A DNA stretch of 64,000 nucleotides. It comes from Hirundichthys speculiger. Taxonomy: Eukaryota > Chordata > Actinopteri > Beloniformes > Exocoetidae. Below, piece by piece: positions 1-12,000 of this stretch. The position numbers were made by a program, and so were the translations under genes. Below the pieces are notes generated by a model. The model was not told the origin of the DNA and made no database searches. It saw nothing but the letters and a program-made list of their open reading frames with translations. Positions within the stretch are counted from its first letter, which is position 1; every line of letters begins with the position of its first letter. The stretch covers positions 1,116,001 to 1,180,000 of the forward strand of contig JAGFBZ010000693.1 in assembly GCA_018398805.1 (NCBI GenBank). The letters run 5' to 3'.

Positions 1-2860
1 CAATGTGAAGAGTATTTTATTTGAGTCAAAGTTTCGCTTGCCTGTAAGATAACGGGACAATAAGACACTCTGATAATTAATGATAAATTCTTTTTTTTTT
101 TTTTTTTTGGGGGGGGGGGGGGGTTGAGTCACACCCATTGCTGTAGATTTTTGTGCGGTATTTTGTTTTATTTCAAATATTTAGCAATGTTTGTAAATGG
201 ATTGTCTGCAGGTTGCAATCTATATCTTGAATTTGATCAGAAATTACTGATTTGTTTTTCAGTCTGACCCTGAAGCTTTTTCTGTTCTTTTTCGTTTTTT
301 TTTTTTTTTTTTATTTATTGGTATGCTTGCTCAATATGCATTTTCCCCCTTTGCATGCGTGCTGGATTCAAGTGCACCTTACTTCACACCTGCTTCCAAC
401 CTCCATATGAATCCTCGGTGCACCTGACAGGATCTCGAATGGAGACTTTTTATTAACCGGATACACATTTGCTTAGAAATGATCTTAACGGGAACCTCAT
501 TTTAAAACGTTTCGCAATGTAATTCAAATGCACAGGAAAAAAAATTTCCCAGCATTCCTCAAAAGTCCGGGGGCCGCAGCTCGCACAACTGGGGCCGACT
601 CTCCTCTCTCTTTTGTTGGGGCTTTTGTGGGGGGCTGCGTGTTGAGATTGGGGGTGTAATGAGGGGACTGCGACCCCCCGATGGGGGTGCATTTGCTGTC
701 CAAAGACCGTTAGACAGTGGCTGAATGAATGGGGGCCTGAATGTCATTGTAATGCACAGGGACAACTCCCCCTTCATTCAGCTTAAGATGTGGAGGCCGC
801 TCAGCTCCACAGAGGGAGAGACGAGGAGAGAAAAAGCAAACGCAATGCAATTCAAAAATCCTTCTCTGAGGCTCATCGAGCATGTGGAGGAACACGGGGA
901 GTGCGCGCGCTAATGTTCACGCGTTATGCTGCAAACGCATGCATTATATGCTGCTTTTTTTTCTTTCTTTTTCTTTTGCACAAGTCAAATCCCTGGTTTT
1001 CACTCAGTGGAGAGAAGATATGATGGAGCCTCAGTGTGGTGCATAGCTCGATGATGCCAGCAACGACGAGAGTAAGACACTGAACAACTGAACAAAGGAT
1101 TTTGAATCCAAGCAAGCGTGGACGCATCTCCTGCAGCAGTTGGCCGCCGTGTAACTCGGGTTATTACTTTTTTTTTTTTTTTTTTATCTCGGTTTTGGCA
1201 GCGGGAACCCACAGACTGTTAGGCCGAACAAATGGGTTGAATTAGTGGATTGACTTGCATTAATGTAAATGCAGTGAGGGCGTTTTGAGATGCAGATTGC
1301 GACGGACACCGAAATGGGACAATATGCATGTCAGTTAAAATAGTTAATAATTTCATTTGTTTGAAGAAAAAAAACGCGCATTTGCGATTCTATAGGCTTA
1401 GTTATCGAGCGCACAGAGCGACGGTTTTACCCTAAACACTGCAGAGGATTCCTCCTTTCCATCTCTTTGTTCAGTCAACAGTGGGAGGTAAAGACACAAG
1501 CCAATAAGAAAAAAAAAAAAACGTTTAAAAATCCAATGACATTTTCTTCCAGGACAAAAATGATTAAGACTGAATTGGAAATGCGTTTAAATATACAACA
1601 TATATACATGCAGATATGCAAAAAAAAAAAAAAACGTCTTACACTTTTAATAGTAAGTTCATAATAATCAAACACGGTTAATTAAGCAAATCGTTGCACT
1701 GCACTGAAGCTCCAAATCTTACGCAACTCGGCATGCAAAATCTGGGCAGGAGTCTTGTTACACAAAGAGTTAAATGCAGAATAAAAGTGGCTGTTCTGTA
1801 ACAGAGTCACACCTGGAATCTTGATGAGGAATTTTAACATTTTTTTAAAAGAACTAAAATAATGTATTTGGAAAAAGTTGACAAATACACACCAAAGTGG
1901 CACATGGTCCATTATGTCACTGCCTCCACAATCAACAGAACAAACCCTTTTAGCCAAAAAAGGATGCGACAGAGAGGCCATAGAACATTTGCCCAAAGGT
2001 GCAAACACTGGTGCACATAGTCACACATAGTCCTATACATGTTCACTACTCTGTCTGACTGCGGCATTTTGCATGTTTCTTTCTTTGCCTGTAAATATAA
2101 AGTAATATATCACTATGTGGTGATCCCGGCCCTCTGGAAGGAAACGGGTCCTATAGAAGAATAACAGTCAACATGGACCCAGTTTTTATTTCTGCAAATT
2201 GGCAAAAGGGATGTGGCATAAAATATCTAGTTCAAAAAGAAAAAGGAAAATAAAATTTAAAAAAACACTGCATGGTGACACGAGCCTGCAACAGGAATAT
2301 TGTGAAGCATTTACTCTTTCTGAACAAAGCTGGTAAAACGCCGTTGTTCTTCTTAGTATTATTATTATTTAGTTTACAAAGTAATCTTTCATCTTTGTAT
2401 CATTACATCGCGGCTTAGATGCTTTGGGCTTTGGGTAAGATAGACTTTACTTGGTAGGTTTGGAAATGAGGGTCATCTCAGTAGAAGGTACATGTCACAC
2501 CTCAGTTTATTCACCTCCTTTATTTATCATAAGCAGCTCCAAAGCCCCTCCGGACTCTAAGATGTTCAGGTCCACGCGAGTCACTACTAGACTTCCCATC
2601 ATATATTTTTTTTTTTTTTTTGTTTCCTCCACATTGCATTTGCTTTTCAATTCCCACAACATTCGATGGATCGTATCATCTTAAACTGCACTGGTGCAGA
2701 CTGCACCATGCATGGACGCGCACATGCGTGACGCGTTGCAGGAAAGTCAGGTCGGTGGTTTCAAGGACATTTGGAACTGATGAGGATTTGGTTTTGATGG
2801 GGGGGGGGGGGGGGGGGGGGTGGCGATGGCGGTTGTGGTGGTGGTGAGGGGAGGGTGGCT
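1..2860. other. Non-coding region upstream of mir-124-3; no gene recognised
   Basis: No open reading frame here looks like a known protein; the short ones are chance frames across A/T-rich and homopolymer DNA. The stretch holds a T-run followed by a G-run near 91-123, several other poly-T and poly-A tracts, and a G-run near 2800-2820 next to GGT/GGC-rich sequence. By synteny this is the upstream flank of mir-124-3. Enhancers or the 5' part of a pri-miRNA transcript could lie here, but I cannot identify any from sequence alone. Confidence 0.6.
2800..2846. repeat. G-run and GGT/GGC-rich low-complexity tract
   Basis: More than 20 consecutive G are followed by TGGCGATGGCGG and GTGGTGGTGG repeats. 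The tract lies just upstream of the CRE-containing candidate promoter. Such G-rich DNA can form G-quadruplexes; that is inference and not shown here. Confidence 0.8.
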
Positions 2861-2869
2861 TGGGCCGCG

Positions 2870-3010
2870 GGGCCATGACGTCATTGCGCGCCCATGTAAT
2901 CCTCCTGCGCTGAAACCCAATCAGCGGAGACTCGCAATTGTCTAGGATGGGAAGAGAGGGGCGCTCTAATCCGGGAGACAGTGGATCACACAGCCCGCGA
3001 GAGGAGAGAG
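2870..3010 (+). promoter_or_regulatory. Candidate pri-mir-124-3 promoter (CRE and CCAAT boxes)
   Basis: A perfect palindromic cAMP response element, TGACGTCA, lies at 2876-2883. A CCAATCAG box (NF-Y type) follows at 2917-2924. The surroundings are CpG-rich, unlike most of the window (GCGCGC, CCGCGG, CCCGCGAG). This is about 1.1 kb upstream of the mir-124-3 hairpin on the same strand, a plausible distance for its primary transcript start. The motifs are visible; the promoter role is inferred from composition and position. Confidence 0.45.
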
Positions 3011-3748
3011 CGAGAGAGGGGGCATGTATCCCGGGCTGGATTTTGCTCGAAATGGGTCAGATTATCTGCAGACCGACTGGCTCTTGATGGAGGAAGGACA
3101 TTACTCAAAGACGAAGAGGCGATTTCCCTCATTTTTAAGGAAAAAGAGTCCGCCTCCTGACCGCGGCGGCTGTAGCGATGTGCTTAAGAGCTGTAGAAGA
3201 AAGAGCTGGAGCCTCGAGACGCGCGGTAGCCTGGTGTAGAGCTCGCCTTCTGTAGTGTCAGCTGCATGAGAGGAGCCACCGCGCGTGTTGTCCGAGGGCG
3301 TCGATCGTGGACAAGTCGAGGAACTGCATCCAAGCCTGGAACATACAGTTCTCTTCGCGGAGGGATGTATGAGTTAAACAAAAAAAATAGCCTCGTGACA
3401 CCATTCTATCGTTTCTTTCTTTTGTGTTTGACTTTTGTCTTTGTGATTTGGATGAGGTAATTGTTCAAAAAACGAGTGGTTTTGATGAGGAGGCTGCGTA
3501 GCTTGAGCTGTCATTCTATGCGAGGTAACCTGCCGAGAGATGCGTAAAGACGCGCACAGCCACCAAATCAGAGATTTTTTGCAAACGCTCCGCTCAGGTT
3601 TTTCACCGTGACACTCTTTGTGTGTGGATCGTGTGCTGTTAGGGTTTGATTCCGAGCTGTGGCGCGATGTAATCGACGTTTCATTGCGTAGAATCCAAAC
3701 TAAACACGGGACGTGAATGCGGCTACGCGCGTTATTGCTGGTGTCGGC

Positions 3749-3755
3749 TATAAAT
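3749..3755 (+). promoter_or_regulatory. Possible TATA box upstream of mir-124-3
   Basis: TATAAAT lies about 250 bases upstream of the hairpin in moderately CpG-rich DNA. It could serve a proximal start site but could equally be chance. Confidence is low. Confidence 0.2.
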
Positions 3756-4000
3756 CGGCTTTAGATTTGTGTACCCAAATCAGCGTTTGTATGCGCACGC
3801 GCGCGCGCGCGTGATTGTGTTGCAAATCGGCTTTCGTTTTTTTAAGTGCGGATGTATGTGCACGCCCGAGCGCGCGCACGGGAACGGGAGCTTTACTTAA
3901 ATCGCAGAAGTGCAGTGTTGCGTCCTCCTCGGATGGAGGCGGCGCGGATTCCATCCTGCAGCCGTCAGCAGGCTGAGAAGGTTCTTCTCAAAGGTTGTCA

Positions 4001-4068
4001 CTCTGCGTGTTCACAGCGGACCTTGATTTAATGTCCATACAATTAAGGCACGCGGTGAATGCCAAGAG
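4001..4068 (+). ncRNA. mir124-3: miR-124 precursor hairpin (mir-124-3 type)
   Basis: The vertebrate miR-124 precursor is recognisable in full. The 5p arm (CGTGTTCACAGCGGACC...) lies at 4006-4027, the loop contains TTTAATGTCCATACAAT, and the 3p mature miRNA with seed TAAGGCAC lies at 4044-4063. The arms pair as a standard stem with CTCT...AGAG at its base. The flank CTCTGCGTGTTC resembles human mir-124-3 rather than mir-124-1 or -2, and the position next to ythdf1 and birc7 matches human MIR124-3. miR-124 is the dominant neuronal microRNA; it silences non-neuronal transcripts, including PTBP1 and components of the REST pathway. Confidence 0.96.
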
Positions 4069-4270
4069 AGGAATCTATACAGCATCGTGATTCACATTTT
4101 TATTTCCTCGTAATTTCATCAGGCCCCCGGGCTTTTGTTGACCCTTGATGCCAGAGGAAAAAAAAGGCCCTGACTGCCAATCACAGCAGCAGGATGAAGC
4201 CTACTGCGTTACTGTCACTCACCCGCGCTCGCACGCGGAAGCAAGTGGAGCTCTGGCGTGCAAATGTACC

Positions 4271-4272
<2 letters not shown>

Positions 4273-4340
<68 letters not shown>
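4273..4340. repeat. (TG)n(GA)n microsatellite
   Basis: About 15 TG units run directly into about 18 GA units, some 200 bases downstream of the miR-124 hairpin. Confidence 0.95.
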
Positions 4341-4343
<3 letters not shown>

Positions 4344-4399
4344 TTGGGCTGGAAGGACGCAATGCGTAGTTTTAACAAGCTACTATGAAATTAGACTCG

Positions 4400-6100
4400 T
4401 CAAGTCAACGTTTACATTTCGTCAATAATCTAAAATCCTGTTTTTATTTTTTATATTTTTCATTTAGCTTGCAAATGCATTAGGAAGAGGGATGACGACA
4501 TAGTTATAGATAACAACTGGACTTTCGTCAAATCGTCAGTGGCTAACTCGGAGGTTTTATAAGAATAATCTTTGATGTAGAATCTTTAATAAATGCATAT
4601 TTGGGTCATTTTTAATTTGAGCACACGATCAAAGCTTCCATGGGGTTTTTCGAATTCGTCATTCATCTTTTAAGATTGATCATGTAAAATCATATTATTG
4701 GCAGGTATAACATGGAAAAAACTGAATGTGAGACGGTTTCACGCGGCTTATATGATATCCAGTAATAAGAAATATAGATATTTTGAATACAAACAAAACG
4801 TATAAAAGAGCTAAACCGTACGATGATGGTTTTGTTGCAAAACTGACCCACAAATTAAATCCATGGTAAACAGTGTGGTATGATTTATTTAATTACCCTT
4901 TTGGGGGGATCAATGAAGTATTTTTGAATTGAATAATTCATATATTCTGGAGCATGGGCAACCATGCTGGACTCTGTACTCTGTCCCTGTCCTCCTGTGG
5001 GAGTTTAAGATGTATTAAATGTAAGAGGATCGTTAAGGTGTTTTTAATTGTACATTATCAAAGAAATATAAGTAGATTTGCAAGTCCACTCCAGCACATC
5101 TTCGCTGTTTGACTAAAATCTGAGGCCCACAGCAGAAGAGTAAGAGCCTTTGAGAGGTGCTGTCCACGGCTGCAGTGTTTATTCGGACAGGGTCAACGAA
5201 CAGAATTGATTCAACGGGAGGGGCGCCATCTATAGGCGTCCCTATGACAGCGCAGGGCTGAAGCTGTAGGCCACTGAAGGCTACTAAACTGATGGATCCT
5301 TTAAAAATTGCTTTTTAGACCCGTTCAGATTTTATTGAACGTCACAAGAAGGCCAAGTCATCACCTATTGTTTCCAGAATATTAGGCCTACTGTAGGTCT
5401 TACAGCCTTCTCAATGTGTTTCTTGTAAACATTTTAAATTAATAAGCCAACCAATCTTACAAATTAACCATTCACATCCAAAAAGTTATTTTTTATTAGT
5501 TCTATTTAGTGTCATCAACTTTTACATATTTGAATTATGAGGTTCTTCAAAATATGTCGCCATAGCTGAATAATATCCAATTGGAAAAAAAAAAACTATT
5601 TTAATACAGATAATTCAAATATATTTGAAATCATTCAATAATGCCATTAACAGACAAAAGTATGTAGGATATATATCCTTGTTAGAAAGTTATTCAACCA
5701 TATTTGCAACACTGAGTTCCAGGAAAACAATGTACAGAGAGCTTACCTGTGATTCTTCTCCACCATAGTTTAATGCCTGTGTGATAATGATGTCAAAAAC
5801 AAAATAAAGTTTGAAGTGCAATAAGTTATTTGTTATTGTAATTATTTTCTGCTGGACTGCTCTTGGATATGTCCATTTGTGAAAGTACAATTTATAATTT
5901 TTTATTTTGTAAAAGGAAAATTTAAACAGACATTAGACAAAGACGATTTTGCAGCACAAAAACACAAATCTATAAATCCTAATTTCCAATGTATGTTTTT
6001 AAATAAAAGATCGTTTACAGTGTTTTCACCCAAGCTTTTTTTTTTTTTTTTTTTTAACACTTCGTCCCATTACCCAAAGAGAGGTTCCTGCAAATGAAGA
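4400..6100. other. Spacer between mir-124-3 and the ythdf1 3' end
   Basis: No coding capacity is recognisable. The DNA is A/T-rich with scattered homopolymers. At 5156-5165 there is GGTGCTGTCC, which matches 9 of 10 positions of one half of a reverse-orientation RE1, but the second half is poor. The spacer may contain the end of the pri-mir-124-3 transcript. Confidence 0.5.
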
Positions 6101-6101
6101 A

Positions 6102-6122
6102 ATCAGCACCATGGAGAGCTCC
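6102..6122 (+). promoter_or_regulatory. RE1/NRSE-like REST binding site near mir-124-3
   Basis: By eye the 21 bases match about 17 of 21 positions of the canonical RE1, with the left half TCAGCACCA and the right half GGAGAGC.CC in correct spacing. REST/NRSF is known to repress miR-124 genes in non-neuronal cells through RE1 sites. This site is about 2 kb downstream of the hairpin and about 0.5 kb beyond a likely ythdf1 poly(A) signal. The motif is seen directly; its assignment to mir-124-3 is inferred from proximity and the known circuit. Confidence 0.6.
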
Positions 6123-6589
6123 TGTCACGAACACAAAGTTTCACGATATGGTATATTGAAAACTAAAAACAGAATAAAAAAAAGAATACTTACAGGAGAG
6201 CTAAAGGACTAGCAAGAGACTTTGCATTTCGTTTGAAACTGTCAAATGGCATTTAAAAACGTTATTATTGTAACGTTTTTATTTTATTTTTTCCCAATCC
6301 GATACCTGTAAACACTTCTTCATCCACTCAAACTCTGTTGTAGACCTCTGTAAACTGTGAAAGATGCACGTTTTGACAATGCTGCAGATGCGACACTATA
6401 TAGACATATATATATACACAGCTGTTGCTGGCAGGTTAAAAAAAAAAAAAAAAAAAAAAAGACCAAAAAATTGGGAAAAACTTTCATTGACATTTCAGCA
6501 CTATGGCTGCCCTTCACCGAGTCCTTTGTAAATGTTTCTTAATGAACTTAAGAGAAGTCATGAAATCAAAGTAGTTTCTGCATGTACAG

Positions 6590-6595
6590 TTTATT
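6590..6595 (-). terminator. ythdf1: Candidate ythdf1 polyadenylation signal
   Basis: On the minus strand this reads AATAAA, followed by CTGTACATGC. Using it would give ythdf1 a 3' UTR of about 2.4 kb (6570-9028). Other AATAAA hexamers lie closer to the stop, for example near 8508, so shorter forms are possible. Confidence 0.35.
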
Positions 6596-9028
6596 AAGGC
6601 TTGATTTCTTCTATAAAGAAAAAAACAAGATAAATTGTTTGAACATGGTATGTCCACTACAACTGTAGCCTGTAAGATAAATCAGGGTTTGGTTTGTCAT
6701 ATCGGAGCCTTCTGCAGTGTTACTATGACTGACCTGACATCCCTCTTACAGAAAACATCTTCTAACGGTTATCAACATGCATGTATAGCCCTGTGCTACA
6801 ATCACAACCAGCTCATGCTTCCTGAGGGGGAGGAAGGAAGAAAAAGAAAACAAAAACAAAAACCAACAACAACAAAACAATTGTGACTGTGACATAGTCT
6901 TCAGCGACACCTTTTAGCTTCTTTCCTCCACCCTTCACAACACGTTTAGTAATGCTGGTGAAGGCAAACGTGAAAGGCATCCACCATATTGCTTGGATCA
7001 ACCTAGCTATGAGTTAGTGCAGGTAAAAAGTAGATAAAGAAGAGAGGCTATTGTTAAGAGTTTAGATCATTACATTACAGGGCACACACTGGCCAGATAA
7101 TACAATGCAGCCTAACACATCTAGAAATATGGGGTTACCTCAGCTAAGGGCGTTACTTATGCCATTTTGCTGTAATAATGGGACGAAGATCTGACGGAAT
7201 AAAGACAGATCATATACATCTAATTCAGGCCACATAACCTACACAGGTGACAAATATTTTAAACAGGAAATTATGAATTGGATCCTGAAAATTTAATTTA
7301 GTTAATGTCAGGGGATGAGAGATTTAAATCTTACAAAATTACACAAATTAAGCCGCTTGAAATGAAAGAAGCATTTGTGCCTAACTGCAGCATTTCTCCC
7401 TGTATCACTATAATTTGCAATCCACAATATATCTCAGTAACAAAATCGAACTAATTAAGGGAAAATAAGTCTCAAATGTTCAGTTCAGGGTTTCAATGTT
7501 CCAGAAAGTGATAAACAAGAGTACACCACATTAAAGATAAGCTGCATGGAAGAAAAACAGTATTAACATCTCCTTCAGATTTACTGTTTTACAGCTTGCC
7601 ATGCATGGGCGCACAAATCTCTAACAATCCCCCCCCCCCATTTTCAAACTCCTTTTTTTTTCCTTTTGACATACCATGACTTACTGTATCATATCAATAG
7701 TTCCAGGCTAGAAGAAACTATAGTAGCAACAACGAAAAAATAAAACACACAGAAACCACATTTCATTCGTAATTTTTTTCTTACTCGATAGTAAATCAGT
7801 TACATTAAATTTTAGGTTATACATTTTAGGCTTTCTCCATGAATATATAGGCTCCTACGTTAAAGCTTAGCATTACGACCAACATGAAAGACTTAGCAAA
7901 ACCCAATCTGAGAAAAAAGAAAGCAAAACAGAGGATTAAGACAAAATGACGGTGAATGGACAAATATATGAACCCTCCCCCTTTTTTTGTGGAACAAAGA
8001 TGCAATAGCAACAGTTCATTCAACTTAGCAGTTATACCATTACATAATTCCAATAAAGCAATTAAAAATGGTGGATACGACAACTCATCAGACTGGATTG
8101 TGTACACAAGCAGAATCTCCTGATGAAACATACAAAAGACCCCTTCGAGACAAACATGAGGGGAAAAAAAAGAAAACAGAGGGGTGCGAAAGGTGTCATT
8201 AGTACAATTTTTGATTTAAATGGTGAGTTCTAGTTGTGGAGGACACATCCATTATTTATTTCCCAGAAGCCTTAGCAATTCCTCCTCTGAAATGTCTCAA
8301 ATCCTATGTGACTTCACACTATCCCTGATTTTTCCAGCAGTGTCACTGTTTGAGCAGTTTTTTTTTTTCAAGAAGTCACCAATAATTAGGAAAAAAAAAA
8401 AATCATTAAGGCTCCAGAAAACAGGTTTCTGAAATGAAAATTGTCAGTAGTAAGCCAAAAAATAGATTTTGTTGATTTGAATGAAAAATAGATAAACCAC
8501 TGGAGTTTTATTATCACACAGTTCCAAGTCCCACATTGCCTTTAGGATCCTCCAACCCTGTTGGCACAGTTAAGCCTATGAAGCATGGCAATGTTGCCCC
8601 CAAATGGTCAAATAAGGGCAGGACACATCTGTTCCTGATTGTACTGAAATATAAAGTGGCAGGTTTTTTCCATGGTGCAGTCAAACCCTGATTCAACTGG
8701 AAGAGGAGGGGATGAGGGCAAAAGAGATTAAAAACAAACAAACAAACAAAAAAAGTCTGTTGAAGGAAGAGTCCATGATGGAACAGGGAGAAACGTATGT
8801 TTAAACAAACTGAACTAAGAGTGTAGTGGCCGCTAGGTAATACATATAATCAGCTTGTTATCCCTGCACAAAAATTGATGGGGCAAAAAAAGCACAAGTC
8901 TTGACAGTGGCAGAAATTCACCACGATTAAAAAGAAAACAAAAATGAAGGGCTTTGTTGCATTTTCATATTCTTCTGTCTTTAATCAAGTCCTAGTGTAA
9001 AGGTGATCAAGTCGAGGATAAATGTGTT
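6596..9028 (-). other. ythdf1: Probable ythdf1 3' UTR
   Basis: This non-coding DNA lies directly downstream of the ythdf1 stop. It has no recognisable gene and no obvious full-length transposon, which fits a long 3' UTR. It contains a C-run near 7629-7637 and several A/T-rich motifs. The exact 3' end is unknown. Confidence 0.45.
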
Positions 9029-9055
9029 CTATTGTTTATTCCTGTTTTGGCGCTC
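9029..9055 (-). CDS. ythdf1: ythdf1 last coding exon
   Basis: Encodes ERQNRNKQ and a TAG stop, nearly identical to the human YTHDF1 end ERQSRNKQ. A long polypyrimidine tract and a CAG acceptor precede it. It is read in phase 0. Confidence 0.92.
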   Translation of the reverse strand, partial: ERQNRNKQ

Positions 9056-12000
9056 CTGAAAAAAAGAAAAAAAGAAAAATCAGACATAATCTCAATAATG
9101 ACATCCCTCAAGAGTTCTATGAATTTTCTTCTTTAAAAGAACACAGTCAAAAGCATTAATCAATAAATTTAGAAAATGAAATACTCTGTGGATGTTCAAT
9201 GTATTAATGAGAAAATAAGACGGTTCTTTACCTGATCCAACCGAGAGCGGTTTTGTATCTGAACAGGCTCAAAAGTCTGTCAAAAGAAAAAGAAAAGGAA
9301 AAAGCCACAATTAGGATCTCATAAATCAGACACAAACCAGCAGTGAAATAGTGGCATGTATACGGTGAGCAGGGATAAACTCCCTGTACAGTTTTAGTTT
9401 ATTTAAGGGTACATTGTGATATTAGTGAACCCACCTTGCGTACCTCCTCTTCTTCTTCCTGCCTCTTCTCATAATGGGAGAAATCATCAAATATGGAGGT
9501 GGTATGTTTATAGGTGGCAATGATCTTGAGCACCTGCTTGGCCTTCTCCAGAGGAACCTCCTGGGTGTCACGGGAGTTGGTCACTGGCTTGTTGTCGTTG
9601 TTCTCCAGACGGATGTGGCGCAGCTGGCTATTAGGCACATCCTTAACAAACAACCAGTCCACATCAAATTTGCCCTTCCATTTGTCCTGCGCCCAAACTC
9701 CAGCACTGGTCCCATAGTCCACTGGTGAACGCATCTCTGCCACACCACAGAAATGGCCACTGCCATTGACACTGAACAGCAGGTACACGGGACCTTTACC
9801 ATTCATGGCCCGGAAGGCTGAGTCCAGCCGCTTGTTGCCGTGCTCCGTGCTACACCAGATGGAGTATTTGATGGAGCGATGAATATCATCCTCGGAGTAG
9901 CTCTTTATGATGAAAACACGACCGTTCTTCAGGTTCCATTCAAAGTCCTTGGGGTTGTAGCTATGGGAGGCACGCAGCTTTTCCAGCACGGGGTGAGACT
10001 CTCCACCAGCCCCCTGGCTCGCAGACATTTGAGGGCCATTGTTCCCACCACCAACCACACCCATCATACCACTTCCATCATGACCAGGACCAGTTTGCCC
10101 ATAACCTTGATTGCGGTTGCGTGGTGCAACCCAACGGGTCTGGGTTTGTGGGGGCTGGGTGTGATTTTGGTAGGGCTGAGGTGGTGGCTGGTGGTGCTGG
10201 TGATGAGGAGGCTGGGGCTGTAAGGCCATTGGTTGGATTTGGGGTTGCACTAAAGATTGGTGTGGAGGGGGCTGCATGGGTCCCTGCTGCATTGGGCCTT
10301 GAGGTGGCATGGCATGAGGCAGCCCAAGAGGCTGCTGCTGTTGCAGTGGGGCTGTGGGTACTTTGGTCACTGGGCCCTTGTCCCAGGTCCCAATGTTCAT
10401 GTTGTGTTTGATGGGTGGTGGGGGAAGAGCTCCCCCTGGATTGGGCATCCCTGGCTTCACCTTAGCTTTCAGCTGCTGTGGTTTGGCAGGCTTGCTGGCA
10501 ATGGCTGCCCAGGACGTGGGTTTAGGTGGAGGCATTCCTATAGGTGTGGCTCCGTTTCCTGTGCCTGCCACAGCAGGTCCACCAATCACAGATCCCACAG
10601 CCTTAACCCCTGAGCCCTGACCGGGGACATCTCCTCCAATCTTCAACCCAACCATACCCTGTTCCAGGCTGTTCATACCAGGGGCTTTGTTCAGGGTGTC
10701 ACTGTGAAAGCCCGTCTGACCATCAGGCACCAGAGTGCCTCCCAAGGAACTGGGAGGATAGCTGTAGCTGCCACCATAAGCTGAACTTTGAGTCTGCTGG
10801 CCTTGGGAGCCACTTGTGCCCCAAGCAGAGAAGGCGGGGTTTTCAGGGAAAAAGTTAAACCTGTGGGGGTAAATACTGCTTCCCAGGCCACCTGGCTGGC
10901 CAAACACTGTGTCCGGCATGAAGTGATGGTCACCGTTACTTAGAGGTCCATAGGGCGTGAGGTATGGAATAGGGGGGTCCCCACCTGTAGACCAGGGAGC
11001 CTCACTTAGGGGGTATGGAAATCCAATGGAAGGAGCATAGTAGCTGGACAGGTAGGGATCGGTGATTGACTGGTAGCTGTTGTTCTGGATCAATGAAAAG
11101 GGAGACACAACATTAGCAAGTTACTTAATCAGGTTGATTTCAAAGTTGATTTTACCATGACAGACAATACTGGGAGGACAGCACAACCTCGTGCAAAGGA
11201 AAATTGACGTTTGGTCAGCAGTCACTAATCACAATTTGTTAACATTTCAAAAAAGGAATTAGTGAAGTTTGCAGATCTTGTGCAAGCTCTAATCACATAT
11301 CTAGCATGGTAGGTATTTTTGAGGAGTTGCTGTGTAAATTGTCAGCTTGAGCTACTGTAAATGGATGTACAAGAGACTGGGTGAGGGAGATATGAGAGAG
11401 GACACTTAGATGTATTTAAAAAAAAAAAAAGATTTACCAGGAAAAACGTTGTTCCATAGTTAATGACAGCTGAGACTTGTCTGTATAATGCTTACATGTC
11501 AGCTGTGACTGTTTGATAAATACATGGAAGACAAATTCGGGTTTGAGTCTTGGTACAGAATCTGGTAATGTTTGATCACGTAGTATGATCCCACTACAAC
11601 TTCAAAGCTCCCAATCATAAGACAAGAAAGCATCTAGAGTATACATTACAACAATCCAACAACATTGAAAACCTTCTAGTCTGAACTTGGCTTCAGAGTT
11701 TTATTTAAAAGCTAACTTAGAGCTGTCTTTTAGGTGGGACTGTGAACTGTGAAGATTTGCAATATTATGGCATTCGACAGGAAACAGTATCCTTACAAGC
11801 AATGTGAGGAAAAAAAATAGATAGGGCACTTTACCTGAGTAGATTGACCAGTGAGGTATGGCTCAAAGTCATTGTCATGGACAGTCTCCTTCTGATGCAG
11901 AGAGCCATTTTGCACTACAATGAAAATCAGTGTTACAATTAGGAACATTTGAAATGAATTTCTCTGGGTGAGAGACTTATACTTTGTTACAAGAAAAAAT

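Noticed and set aside
1..4000. A HAR1-like non-coding RNA, which lies near MIR124-3 in human.
   Set aside because: No sequence resembling it could be recognised, and I know of no evidence that it is conserved in fish.
9840..10620. Several plus-strand ORFs of 90-130 codons opposite ythdf1.
   Set aside because: They are antisense shadows of the GC-rich ythdf1 coding exon and have no domain of their own.
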